Below, piece by piece: positions 46,049-57,209 of a DNA stretch of 64,000 nt. Under the pieces are notes generated by a model. That model was not told where the DNA came from, ran no database searches, and saw only the letters and a list, made by a program, of their open reading frames with translations. Each line of letters starts with the position of its first letter. Within the stretch, counting starts at the first letter, position 1. Both the position numbers and the translations under genes were made by a program. The stretch covers positions 7,256,001 through 7,320,000 of the forward strand of contig NC_068975.1 in the NCBI RefSeq assembly GCF_016808095.1, given 5' to 3'. Origin of the DNA: Vigna angularis (taxonomy: Eukaryota; Streptophyta; Magnoliopsida; Fabales; Fabaceae).

Positions 46049-48468
46049 ATGTGTTCTGAAAATGGAGATTTTTCTGTGCATGTGACGAATGAAGAGGTGG
46101 TGGCAGCAGTGTTACCAATGCAGGAACATTGGCTTCCACTCTCTAACCTTGACCTGCTTCTACCTCCATTGGATGTAGGAGTATTCTTTTGCTACAAGAA
46201 CCCTATTATCACATCCACAACCATGGAAGATAGTGCCACCAACAAAATCAGCTTTGGAACCATGGTGGAGTCTTTGAAGAAGGCCTTGGCTCAAACCCTA
46301 ATCTCTTATTATGTCTTTGCAGGTGAAGTCATGCTCAACAGCATGGGTGAACCTGAAGTTCTCTGCAACAATCGTGGTGTTCATTTTGTTGAAGCTCAGG
46401 CAGATGTTGAACTCAAGAACCTCAACTTTTACAACCCAGACCAATCTATTGAAGGCAAGTTTGTTCCAAAGAAGAAAAATGGTGTGCTTGTTGTACAGGT
46501 ACAACTTCATTTTTTATATTTTATTTGGTTATAAAACTTTTTCTTTAAATATACATAGCAGTCAAACTTGAAACCATTTTGACCTTAAAATGTTCTCTTT
46601 ATAGATATAAAATATTATTTACTGATAAAAAAAAATCAAACTTGAAACTACTTTGATATAAAACAACACTTGAAGTACTTGTTGAAACTAATGTTAGTTT
46701 AACCATGAGAAAAAGTATACTCTGACTGCATTCCACATATTTTAAAAATTTTGAAAATATTACATTTATGTATATGATTAACGGTCAATTTTACATTTTT
46801 AAAATATAATATTAGTATAATAAATTTAATTATATTATTTTAATTTTACTTAAATTATTTAATAATTAAATAATTAATATAAAATTAATGTTATTATATA
46901 ATTAAATATTTAAATTTCAATTTATAACATAAAAAGTGAAAGATTTATTTTAAAATTTACCGAATAATTAAATATTAACACTAATTCATCGTCATTAATA
47001 CATATACATCGTAATAGTTAAATATTTTTAATTATCTAAATTATTAACAAAGATAAAATAATTAAATTTTTATATTAAAACGGTAATTTTTTTAATATAA
47101 GAAAAATAAAATATAGAAATATTTATTTATTAATTTAAATAAACAGACACTTTACCTGATTTAAATAAGCTTTCGTGACGTAGAACGAGTGGCTGCTATT
47201 TCTTTCTTCAAAAAGGAGATTTTGAGAACATGTTTTTCTCAGACACTATTTGGCAGCTTATTCTTTATTATCACGTGGCTGCTATATTTTTGTACGAAAA
47301 AGGATATTTTAAGAACCATCTTTTTCTCTATTTGGCAACTTTGTCTTAATCAACATGTGGCTGCTATTTCATGGAAAGAGACCGATTTGAATGAGAGAAA
47401 TTGATTTCACAAAAAAAAAAAAAACGTGATAGGAAAAGAAAACAGAAAACTAGGATTAGAGTAGTTTAATTAATTCTCTTACATGAATTTACCCTAATGC
47501 AGGCAACATCACTAAAGTGCGGTGGAATAGTTGTAGCATGTTCATTTGATCATCGCATTGCAGATGGGTATTCAGCAAACATGTTTCTGACTTCATGGGC
47601 CGACACGGCCCATCCCACCAAGGCCACAACTAAGAGCCCATGTTTCCGTCGGTCCCTCCTCACTCCTCGTCGTCCATGTTCTGTTCCAACTTCCCTTCAC
47701 CAAATGTACACCCCTAATTCGAAGTTCACCCCATCTCAAACCGTAACCGCCCCTCTCTTGAGTCGCATATACTACGTAACTGCTGAGAAACTTCACAGCA
47801 TGCAAGCCCTTGCGAGTGGCAATGGCGGAAAACGTACGAAGCTGGAGTGTTTTTGTGCGTTGTTGTGGAAGATGGTTGCACGTGCGGCTTCAAGAGAGGG
47901 GAGCGGCAAAAGGATGGTGGCGAAAGTGGGAGTCGTGGTTGATGGAAGGAGAAGACTGTGGAAAAGTGAGAAAGTGAAGGAAGCGTTGATGGGGAATTAC
48001 TTCGGGAACGTGCTTTCGATACCCTTTGGAGAGAAGGTGGTGGAGGAGTTGATGGAGAAGCCATTAGGGTTTGTGGCTGATGCGGTTCACGAGTTCTTGG
48101 CGGAGGCGACGACGGAGGAGCATTTCTTGGGGCTGGTTGATTGGGTGGAGGGTCATAGACCAGAGGGAGGGTTGGCAAGGATTTACTGTGATGGAAGTGA
48201 AGGAGGGAGCTTTGTGGTGTCTTGTGGGCAAAGGTTTTTGGAGGGGAAGATGGATTTTGGGTGGGGGAAGGTTGTGTTTGGGTCATTCCATTTTCCTTGG
48301 GGTGGTGAAGCTGGTTATGTGATGCCAATGAAGAGCCCTCTAGGGAATGGTGATTGGGTTGTGTACGTGCATCTTACCAAGGACCAATTGGAAGTCATAG
48401 AATGTGAGGCTGGTGATGTTTTTAGACCCATCACTTGGGATTACCTTAACCCTAACTTCATATTCTAG
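46049..48468 (+). CDS. BAHD acyltransferase, two exons (coniferyl alcohol acyltransferase-like)
   Basis: Exon 1 is 46049-46498, the intron 46499-47502 (GTACAA...TGCAG), and exon 2 47503-48468. The join is in frame and gives 471 residues, usual for BAHD enzymes. Both family signatures are present: HRIAD at residues 167-171, whose histidine is the catalytic base in [18 protein letters not shown], and DFGWG at 401-405, the structural motif. Such enzymes move an acyl group from CoA to an alcohol or amine in the cytosol. The N-terminal text ([20 protein letters not shown]) and the end resemble proteins annotated as coniferyl alcohol acyltransferase or shikimate hydroxycinnamoyltransferase-like; the exact substrate cannot be read from sequence. 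No stops or frameshifts are seen, and the intron position is common in the family. It is the only intact host gene in the window. Confidence 0.9.
47188..47375. repeat. Tandem repeat in the BAHD intron
   Basis: GTGGCTGCTAT begins three units at about 47188, 47276 and 47357, each followed by A/T-rich text with TTTTTCTC and TTTGGCA phrases. The unit is about 80-90 bp and the last copy is partial. Confidence 0.65.
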
Positions 48469-49975
48469 AGCTCTCTTTTAGATTATTCTCATGTCACCAA
48501 AACATAAATACTGTGGTATCATAGATAGATGGTTTGTTGGTTGGGTTTGTAATACATGCAACGTTTTTTATTTGGAAAGATTATATATGTCTACGGAGAG
48601 TTCTCATGTATGAACACAGCAAGAAAATATGCATAAAAGTGTAACTTTAAATTGAAAGTGAAAAACAAATTGTACTACTTTTCCTCGATGTATTATCATT
48701 AAACTGACTTTTAAATATTAAATATTAGTGTAGGACAAATTGTGATACTATTGAAGTTGACGAAATCGATTGAAACGTAATGTAAAAGGTTTTTAATTAT
48801 TTTCATAAAAAATTTAAAAACTTAAAATTAATGTTAAATGAATTAGTTGTTGAAAGTGTTCACTTAGTCTACTCTTAGATGATGTTTAGTTTTCTTAACT
48901 TTTTTTAATAAATAAATAAAATCTAATTTTTGTAAAACCTCTTTTCTTTCTTCTTGTAAAACCAAGGTCAACTTCTTTAACAAAGTTAGGCTGCAACTTT
49001 CATGTTCTCATTCAATTCCCTCTATGAAAACTCCATCTCCCTCCCTTATGAACTCGCTCATATCCCCTCCTATTCTTGAACAAAGGATGTATTTTTCAAT
49101 AGTTGCAAAGCTTCTTTCGAGTATGACAAAACAAAATTCTCTTTTGGGCAAGTCAAATTTCACCTTCTTGGAATACCGACTTTGTTTTGGGAAGTGGATG
49201 TAATTCTTCTTTGGTTACATGTGCTCTTAGAGTCTTTGTTTTCTTTCCTTGTTAATTAATGGTTCGTTTGGTTTGATCAAATTGTTTCTTTTCACTTTCT
49301 CTAGGTTGACGGGCTTGAACACATTTCGGGATTCCAAAAGTTGTGAGTGGTCCTTTGAAAGTAAGGGAAGCTAATGATTGTGTTATAGTGTTGATTTTTC
49401 ATTGTTCCTGTTCAAAATTTGGGAATTTTTGGAAATATTTGTGAATTTTGTCAAATGGTAGTTTAATGTTATGTTTCTATGCAAAAAGTTGAGTCTTAAA
49501 TTTTAATTTTCAACTATAGAATGGACAAATATGTTAAAAGATTGTAAGGTTATTCTTATTATGAAAAATAGATTGATTTTGGTGAGTGATACATTATTGT
49601 TGACCTATCAAATTATCACTACTTAACCAAGACAATATTATGAAGATAGTAGTTAAAAAACTGGATAGGGTTAAGTTAATCTTGAGTCTTGTTCCAACGA
49701 ATACGAAATGTTTTTTCAATAATTGAATCTTATGAAATCCTACTAAAAAAGTTAGTAAGAAAATGCAAATACTAAAAAGTAAAAGAAAAAAGCTATTCTA
49801 ATGGAATTAATATTGAATATTAATATAAATGTGAATGTAATAAAATAACAAATAAAAGACTTTCAAAAAATTTATGTTAAAAGAGGCTAATTCCATTACT
49901 TTCCAAAATAGATTCATCATAGGTTATCCATAAGTTATTGTTCAATTGATTATTATCATTTATTTCAAATTAATA
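48469..49975. other. Intergenic region downstream of the BAHD gene
   Basis: About 1.5 kb, AT-rich. No coding sequence, RNA gene or clear repeat is recognised. Confidence 0.5.
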
Positions 49976-50472
49976 TACTACAAAAAAACAGGAATTATTG
50001 ACGCACAAAATTCATCGGTAATACCTTGTCGGAAAACATTACAAACAGATTATGGCCCTTGGTAATTATCGAGAGTCTTAGGCTGTCGATAATTACTGAA
50101 AGATATTGATCGTCGGTAATTATCAAGGGCCATGGGTCATCGGTAATGAAGCATGAAACATGCAAACATTACTGACGGCCAAGATCTATGTTTTTCATTA
50201 CCGATGGATAAATCGGTAAGTGCGGCGGTAATGATTATGACAATTTCTAGTGCTATTGCTTATGCTCCTTACCCATCACAATATACTTGCCAATGAAGGA
50301 ATCGATGCACTCAGAATTACCAATTCAGACAATGCAATCATTCAACATCTATATCATTAATTCAAATTGGTTATTGTATGATGATATCATTCAACCAACA
50401 CCAAACAACTAAGTTTAAAAATAAAAAGCAATACATAAATCTTTTAAAAAGTTCATCAACTCCTAATAGTCA

Positions 50473-51547
50473 CACTAGTAAAAAAAGGCTTTTTTAACGC
50501 ACTATATACGCCTCAGTTCTACTGAAATCGAAGCGTATAAAACTGCGGTGGCATTTTGGAAAATATTGAGCGATTATATGTCTCGGTTATATATGAATCG
50601 ATGCCTATAGATGTTACTGCCTCGAGTAAAAGGCCAACCGAGGCATATAATATGAATTTTAAATGGTTTAGGCACTAGTTTGCTGTGTAACTGATGCACT
50701 TAAAGGGTTTAGGCACCGGTTTTAAATATAACTGAGGTAGTACCCTTAGGTTAAAATAAAAAACCAAATGATTTCTCTCTCGCACTCTCGCTATTCTCAT
50801 CATTACCTCCCTTCGCCTCACGATTTCTCCTCTCCACCAAACCCCAGCATCAGGCCGCCACCATCACCAGACATTAGGGTCACTACAAGCACCGCCGTTC
50901 AACCATGCCGCCGGCCACCACGCGCAAACGCGCAAGCCGCCACCACAGCGCCTTCGTTCTCGTCCAAACTCCATGGATGCTGCGACCGCCATCTTCATCT
51001 TCTCCGCCATGAGCACATCCATGGTCGTCAACCGGAGAACGCACAACCATTCCAAGTCGCGTGCAGCCATCACCTGCAAAGAGGGAAACTCAAATAGATC
51101 CAGAAACAGAACCCTAGGCGCGAATTTCATCTACCCCTCTTATCCACCGTCGCGCTAGCCACCGCGTTTCAACCTTCTTCCATCACCATCATCGGACCTG
51201 CAACTCTGCGACCAAAACGCTTAATCGCGCCACCGTCACAAGAATCCCTAAAGCACGTCGCCGCCGTGGCGAGAGTTGCCATTTTTGCTTCCTACAAGAT
51301 CAATGAGTCTCCCAAAAGAGAGTCCTAATTGAGCGGAACGATGACATTCATGGAGGATACCCAATCTGAAGGCTCCCAGAAGAACTGATATTGCATCGGT
51401 TCATTGAACGGAGTCGAATCCTAGACACTGCTTCGGTTAAAGAGAACCAAGGCGAATACTTTTTACCTCGCCTATGTATGCCTCGGTTCTCAAACCGATG
51501 TTTATGAATGAAAATAATCGGTGCCTATTCCTTTAATTGTACTAGTG
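50473..51547. mobile_element. Non-autonomous CACTA element 3
   Basis: A 1,075 bp element with ends CACTAGTAAAAAAAGGC and, inverted, CACTAGTACAATTAAAGG, and target duplication TCA (50470-50472 and 51548-51550). Subterminal CCTCGGTT/AACCGAGGC motifs make it a sibling of elements 1 and 2. The interior, about 50760-51340, is GC-rich with an open frame at 50768-51097 rich in Ser, His and Pro. It looks like captured non-transposon sequence, source unknown. Confidence 0.9.
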
Positions 51548-51599
51548 TCATTATAATCATCAAAATCTTCTTCTTCTTCTTTTTCTTCTTCTTGCAAAG

Positions 51600-52030
51600 A
51601 CAATTGCTAGGGAAACAACTAATGTTGGATAGATAACTGCATTGGGGTGGGGTGCATTGGTGGGCATTGTTGCTGGGACAATGATGGGGGCAGACTAATT
51701 ATGTCCTTGCTGAGGACACAATGTCATGACCAGATTCTCAAATCTCTGTAGAAGTGCATAATAAGCTTGGTCACAAGCTTCTAGTTTTTGTCTAAGGACG
51801 TTGCTCTCGTTAGAAGTGCTGGATGTAGATGGTTGGTGTTTCAATATGCCTCTTCCAACACTGTAATTGGCAGCAAGTTATCCTGCCCCATATAATCGTC
51901 CTTTCTTCTTTCCACCAACGACATCAACCTATCAATGGGTCTTGATGATGTCATTGTCACCAACATATACTCTTGATGCAACATCAGAAGTAGATCCCAC
52001 CTCAGATATGACTTTTAAGAGTCTAAGAGA
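51600..52030 (-). pseudogene. TNPA-like transposon protein fragment
   Basis: Reads on the minus strand as DVVGGKKKGRLYGAG, a stop, LAANYSVGRG, then LRQKLEACDQAYYALLQRFE. The GGKKKGR.YG phrase followed by a coiled-coil-like segment is typical of the second protein (TNPA class) of plant CACTA elements. At least two stops interrupt it. It belongs to the element whose tip is at 49976. Confidence 0.65.
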
Positions 52031-52100
52031 GAAATCTTCCTGTTAAATAGTATACCAAGCATCAATAACATGAAGTTCAAAGTTTGAAAGAAAATAAATA

Positions 52101-52620
52101 CACTAGTGCAAAAACAGCGCATTACGTCGGTTATATTTGGCTTTTAACGATGAATTCACGACCGACGTCATAGCGATTGACGTAACTTTTACATCGAATA
52201 TCACGAGGCGACGTTAATAGAACAATTTGACGTCGATTATATCGAGATTTGACGTAAACCTAACGTCGACATTGTGCAACGACGTGAGGTTACGTTAGTT
52301 AGTAAAGAGATTGACATTCAATATTTGAATACATATTTATATTTATAGTAAGATTTGTCGTCTTATATACGAGGGAAGTGACGTAAACTTAACGTCAATA
52401 CGGAAGATAATGGACGTAATGTTCACGTCGAAGTTCAAAGAGGACGTCAATTTTTGAGTAATATTTGAATAAATATTTATATTTAAAGGAATATTTGACG
52501 TCAAGTATAAGGGGATGGACGTAAGGTTAACGTCGAATTTGTCTATACGGGACGTTACTGTCAATGTTTGAACGTCAAATGGTGTATACTTCAACGTTAC
52601 CTTGACTGTTTTTATTTTAT
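52101..52620. repeat. Subterminal GACGT repeats, left end of the large CACTA
   Basis: About 15 or more copies of GACGT or its complement within 500 bp, often as GACGTCAA, AACGTCGA or TTGACGTC, in both orientations. This is the layout expected for transposase-binding sites of a CACTA element. Two longer phrases (TATTTGAATA.ATATTTATATTTA) also repeat near 52320 and 52460. Confidence 0.8.
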
Positions 52621-53550
52621 TTTATTCGGTTTAGCTCATTCAACCAAATCTGAAATACAGAAACCAGTTTTCCAATTCATATATATTCACAAAATTAATT
52701 AATTTAAAGAATGCTATCATCAATTCATCAATTCCAATTAAATAGTAAAACTAAAAGACGCTAATGCTACATCAAAACTTTAAAGAAGCCAATTTTTGAT
52801 TCATCTATTCACAATAATCATCTATTCAGAATAATCTATTAACAGTTTAAAAGCTGCACAAGTAAGAAAATGCTACTATCATGAAAGGAAAAACCTAAAG
52901 CTATAGCTATTTAAAATGTTTATTCAAATATGGTGCCCAATCCTCTCTTATCGTCGTTATTACTGAAGTGGACAATGGAGAGGTAATGTTGAACCGCTGC
53001 ATAATCAAGGAAACTTTACTATTATATTCATTTTAATGTCAAAACTTTATTGATATTTTTAAGATTTTCAAATGTAAATTTTTACCTCAGTCCATTCCCC
53101 TCTGATTTCTGCTCGGATGATTGCCTTCATCCATGACATGATGTAGTAGCCACATGCCAATGAATCATTCTGCTTATTAAACTAAACATGTGAAAGAACT
53201 TAGTCAAATGTAATGGTTTAAATTTGACTACGAAAATTAAAGGTTAAAGATCAACGAATTCCAACCTTAGGATATATAATTTCAAGTTGTTGTCCTCTGG
53301 TCCCAGTCACAACTCTAAACAAATTTGAAACATTTGAAACATAATTTAATATAGGTTTAATAGGTTCGGAAGTCCCTATATTTGCGGGTTAGTTTCAATT
53401 GGGTCCTCCAATTTTGGAAGTGATCAATTGAGTCCTTGTTTTGGTAAAATTGAATCAATAATGTCCTTGCCGTTAATTTTAGTAAACGGTGTTAACTTTT
53501 TGGCGAAGTGGCATGCTGAGGTGGCTTTAAATTAGCACGTGGCACGTTGT

Positions 53551-53650
53551 TTCCCCTTCCCCTTTCCCGAAACCTTCTCCCCTTCCCCTTCCCCTTCTCC
53601 GAAACCTTCTCCCCTTCCCCTTCCCCTTTCCCGAAACCTTCTCCCCTTCC
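53551..53650. repeat. CCTTCCCC-rich tandem repeat in the Pack-MULE
   Basis: About three to four units of 25-30 bp, each with CCGAAACCTTCTCCCCTTCC. It lies between the left inverted repeat and the captured gene piece. Confidence 0.8.
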
Positions 53651-53654
53651 CCGA

Positions 53655-54560
53655 ATCATCAAGGAAAATCAACTTCTTATCACAAGTACCAACAATTCCA
53701 TGATCACCAACCATAATAATACTAACATCATCAAAAACCCCTCTTTGCTCCAAACCCCGAATCAACCTCCCCATCATGGTATCAATCCTGGCAACAACCT
53801 CAATGATCTCAGGATCATCGGCACCAACCTTATGACCCTGATGATCAGGGTCCTCAAAATAAAGCGTCATGAAATCAGGAATCTGGTCATCAGGCAAAGC
53901 AAAATACCCCAAAACCGTATCAACCCTTTCCTCAAACGGAACAGAACCATCCATTATACTGGCGACAATAATTGAAAGGGCAAGTCCAAAGACCCTTTTT
54001 TACCTCAGACCCAGGCCAAAAATAAGTGGCAGCCTTTAATCCATTGTTGACCACAGTTTCCCACAAGGGTTCCCCAAGCCACCACTTGGGGTCATGGCTT
54101 CCCATGTAAAACGCCTCCCCAGAAACTGGATCGCTGAAGTGGTTATTGATTATGCCATGGTAAGCAGGGTAGAGGCCGATGGTGATGGAATAATGGTTAG
54201 GGAAAGTGAGAGACGAAAAAACCGGAATCAAACCGGCTTCTGCTTCGGTTCCGTTAGCGATCAAACAAGAAATGTGGGGTGTTGGAACTTTGAATTGGTA
54301 ACCGAATCGAAACCCATCTAAGGAAACTAAAAGGACAACGGGGCGGTTGAGTTTGGAGAGAGGCTAAGCGAGGAGAGAAGAGATTGATGGTGTTGGTGGC
54401 TTTGAAGAGAAGTAGAGAAAAACAAAGGCGAAGGATGTTGATAAGGCAATGCAAGTGATGAAGATGAGAATGATGAAGAGGGCTTTGTGGGAAGAGGAAG
54501 ATGAAGATGGAGAAGAAGAGTCGGAAGAATCTGTGCTGAACGAGATTTTGGTTGTTCTTC
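53655..54560 (-). pseudogene. Captured fragment of a plant nucleotide pyrophosphatase/phosphodiesterase (NPP)
   Basis: Read right to left: a Ser-rich N-terminus and one membrane segment (about 54490-54400, LFIILIFITC), then LNRPVVLLVSLDGFRFGYQF, the active-site region LTFPNHYS, HDPKWWLGEPLWETV, YFEDPDHQGH and MVGDHGIVGTCDKKL. The nucleophile-bearing and metal-binding motifs of type I phosphodiesterases are thus recognisable. The fragment ends after about LDD, so the C-terminal part is missing. It is broken by a TAG between the membrane segment and the catalytic domain and by a frameshift near 53950, where ATGG is repeated in tandem (YNG to SVPFEERVDT). Plant NPPs hydrolyse nucleotide phosphodiesters at membranes or outside the cell. 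Confidence 0.85.
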
Positions 54561-55994
54561 AGAGCTTTTGGCTATGGAAGTTTGGAAGAGAAAGAGAAAG
54601 AGGGTTGAGTAATTTTGGTTGTTCTCAGAGCTTTTTCCACACAACGTGCCACGTGCTAATTAAAAGCCACCTCAGCATGCCACTTTTCCAGAAAGTTAAC
54701 ACTGTTTACTAAAATTAACGGCAAGGACATTATTGATTCAGTTTTACCAAAACAAGGACTCAATTGATCACTTCCAAAATTGGAGGACCCAATTGAAACT
54801 AACCCGCAAATATAGGGACTTCCGAACCTATTAAACCTTTAATATATTAATATCATAATGAATTGATAAGAATGAATGTAATACTTACGTTTGTATCAAG
54901 GACTTCAACTCCGCTTTAATCTTCCTATGAAGAGAGCAAAACCATACAACTTGTGCTTTTTTTGAAATGATCACCATGAGTTGCCAATGGCCCCTGTCAT
55001 GTACCAACAACTAGTGTGTTAGTTTATTGATTAAAATTTGATAAAAGTTGACAATATTGGGAAACACATACGCATCAATGTATGGCGCGATATATATCTC
55101 TCTGTTAGACTCAGTATTCCATGTTTGAATATATGATTTTCTGAAATCTAATGTGTTTCCAGATGGTTGAATGGTCTGAGGTTCAAGAAAGCCATAAAAT
55201 GACGCCCGACCTGATTCAACTACAATGGTGTCCATGTACCTGTAAGAATAAAGTTAAGTATATTTATTAAAAAGTAATAATACTAATACACAAATTGGAA
55301 AATAACAAATAAAAAACTTACATGCACCATAGTTGTATGCATGAAATGTTGAGCATTTTTTCTCCACCAATGATCTCATAAGCATCATCGAAATTAATAT
55401 ACAATGGAACATGGCACTCGAGGCCAAATGTTCTTAACTCCCACAACATCTCTACCGGTCCTTTTCTCAACTTATTTAATTTGGAGGTCAATATGGATAT
55501 AACATCATGGTCTTCTACTTCCTCACGAGCCTCGTTCACAGGTTGAGCAATTGGTTGTTTCTCAGGATGGTAGACCTGCAACTCACATTTACAAAAGTTA
55601 GGAATCGTTTAATTATAACTTGAAGATTTAAGATAATAAAAAGAAGAATATAATACCGCTGGTGGGCCAAAATATGGCATGATCATAGCCTTAGGCCAAG
55701 CTATAAATGTGCCTAAGGCCTCCCCAACGAATTGGATTTCAGATGTAGGCAATGACACTCGAGCCTGGGGGTCTCTTGGATCATCAATCATTACCCGCAC
55801 ATGAGTGGGCAATAAAGGAGCACCATGAATGGTCTGGCCTCCTCCAATCTGTCATCCCACGGCCACTACGCGCGGAGGATCCTCATCAACCAAAAACTCA
55901 TACTGAATATTGTAATCAGTACGATCTGCAGTAGAGCATGAGCCTTTGGTGCTCACAGGAGGTGCAGTAGGATCATCTGTAGGGGCGTCCTCCT

Positions 55995-56092
55995 GATGTG
56001 ACTGTTGTTGTTGCTCTTGTTGTTGTTGTTGTTGTTGTTGTTGCTGTTGTTGTTGTTGTTGCTGTTGCTGTTGTTGCTATTGCTGTTGTTGG
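55995..56092 (-). repeat. CAA/CAG trinucleotide run (poly-Gln coding)
   Basis: About 30 CAA/CAG codons in the TNPA part, with one TAG at 56077-56079. It is a microsatellite likely to vary in length. Confidence 0.85.
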
Positions 56093-57209
56093 GTGATCAT
56101 CACAAGTTTTTCTTCGAGCATTTTGAAGCGTTCACCCGTGCTTTCCTCTAATTCGACTTGCACCTATTGCCTGATGCTACTAACCATTTTCTGAGTCACG
56201 ACTTCTATGCTTCTTGGTTTAGGCCCAAAGTAGTCCTTCAATCCAATAACTCCTCCAACACCACGTACACGACCTGGACGGTCTAGCCGACCTGTGGCTG
56301 CTACTAGGAGGTCCTCCCTACCTTGTGCCACAAATGTGCCTTGACTCTGTTGGTCAACCAAGTTATCCTGCATATCATAATGAAGCTAGACACATTAAAA
56401 AGTTTGTTACATAATTTTTTATGAACTATGGTAATCAGTTAAAAGTTTCCACTTACAATTCTCTGGGATATCTCCTAAGTAGACTAGGATGTAAACTGGC
56501 CATTGGACTTTGTCCGTGCAGCCTTCCACAATTCATGTCTAGCTGGTGGAGGTGCTAGATCAGGTGACTCAAGACCTAACTCCTCACCGTGATGTTTTCT
56601 CATCTTTTTGTCTAATAACACATAACCACCACGTGACAGTACGTGTGGTGTATCATTAAGCTTCTGCCTCTGCTGGGCGGCTATCCTTTTCACCTATGAA
56701 AAAATGAAAATCATTAAGCATAAATCACAAAATAACATCTTGTGTGACTAGAGCAAAATATTAAAAACCATACATGCCACTCAGGAGTAAGTCTAGATTC
56801 TTTAAACTACACCCACTCCTCTCAGTTATTTTATATTTTGTACAAGGAGTGTCGTTCTATTTAGAGCCAAAGACGTATTGACGTGTCATTCTCGTCTTGA
56901 AGTCCCTCCACCGGACTGCAATGTGGGATAAAATCTTCTTCCTTATCCTCTCATCATTAGGGATATTCCAATTTTCCTGTTAAAAACAAAATTAATGTTA
57001 AAGCATAATCAACAAAAATAAGTCAATGATGGAAGTAAAACATCTTAAACATACCAAAATATCCTGCCATAGTAGATTTTTGTCAACCTGTGGGACATCA
57101 TCCCTACAGGTAGCGACAATAAGGACATGTGCTTTTACCATCACGCCCAAGTAACTTTTGAACGATGTTGCATGTGCCCCAATAGGCACAAATGTTCAGG
57201 GATCAAACT

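Larger units (their letters stand above)
49976..52100 (-). mobile_element. End of a decayed CACTA element with TNPA remnant
   Basis: The left tip at 49976 reads TACTACAAAAAAACAGG, one base from the common CACTACAAAAA tip. It is followed by about ten direct and inverted TCGGTAAT motifs to 50240, a subterminal repeat set different from the other CACTAs. TNPA-like coding text lies on the minus strand at about 51600-52030. The element is interrupted by CACTA element 3 and then by the large CACTA at 52101; its far end is not in the window. Confidence 0.65.
53354..54837. mobile_element. Pack-MULE carrying a nucleotide pyrophosphatase/phosphodiesterase gene fragment
   Basis: A 1,484 bp element with terminal inverted repeats of about 197 bp (53354-53550 and 54641-54837) that differ at only a handful of bases. 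It is flanked by a perfect 9 bp target duplication TTTAATATA (53345-53353 and 54838-54846), the mark of Mutator-like transposition. There is no transposase. The cargo is a piece of a host enzyme gene on the minus strand. The target is an AT-rich intron of the peptidase gene of the surrounding CACTA. Confidence 0.95.

Noticed and set aside
47726..48328. 200-codon minus-strand frame
   Set aside because: It is the antisense shadow of the BAHD second exon.
49976..50252. A short complete CACTA ending at CTAGTG (50247-50252)
   Set aside because: Flanking triplets ATA and CTA do not match and TNPA text of the same element continues past 51600.
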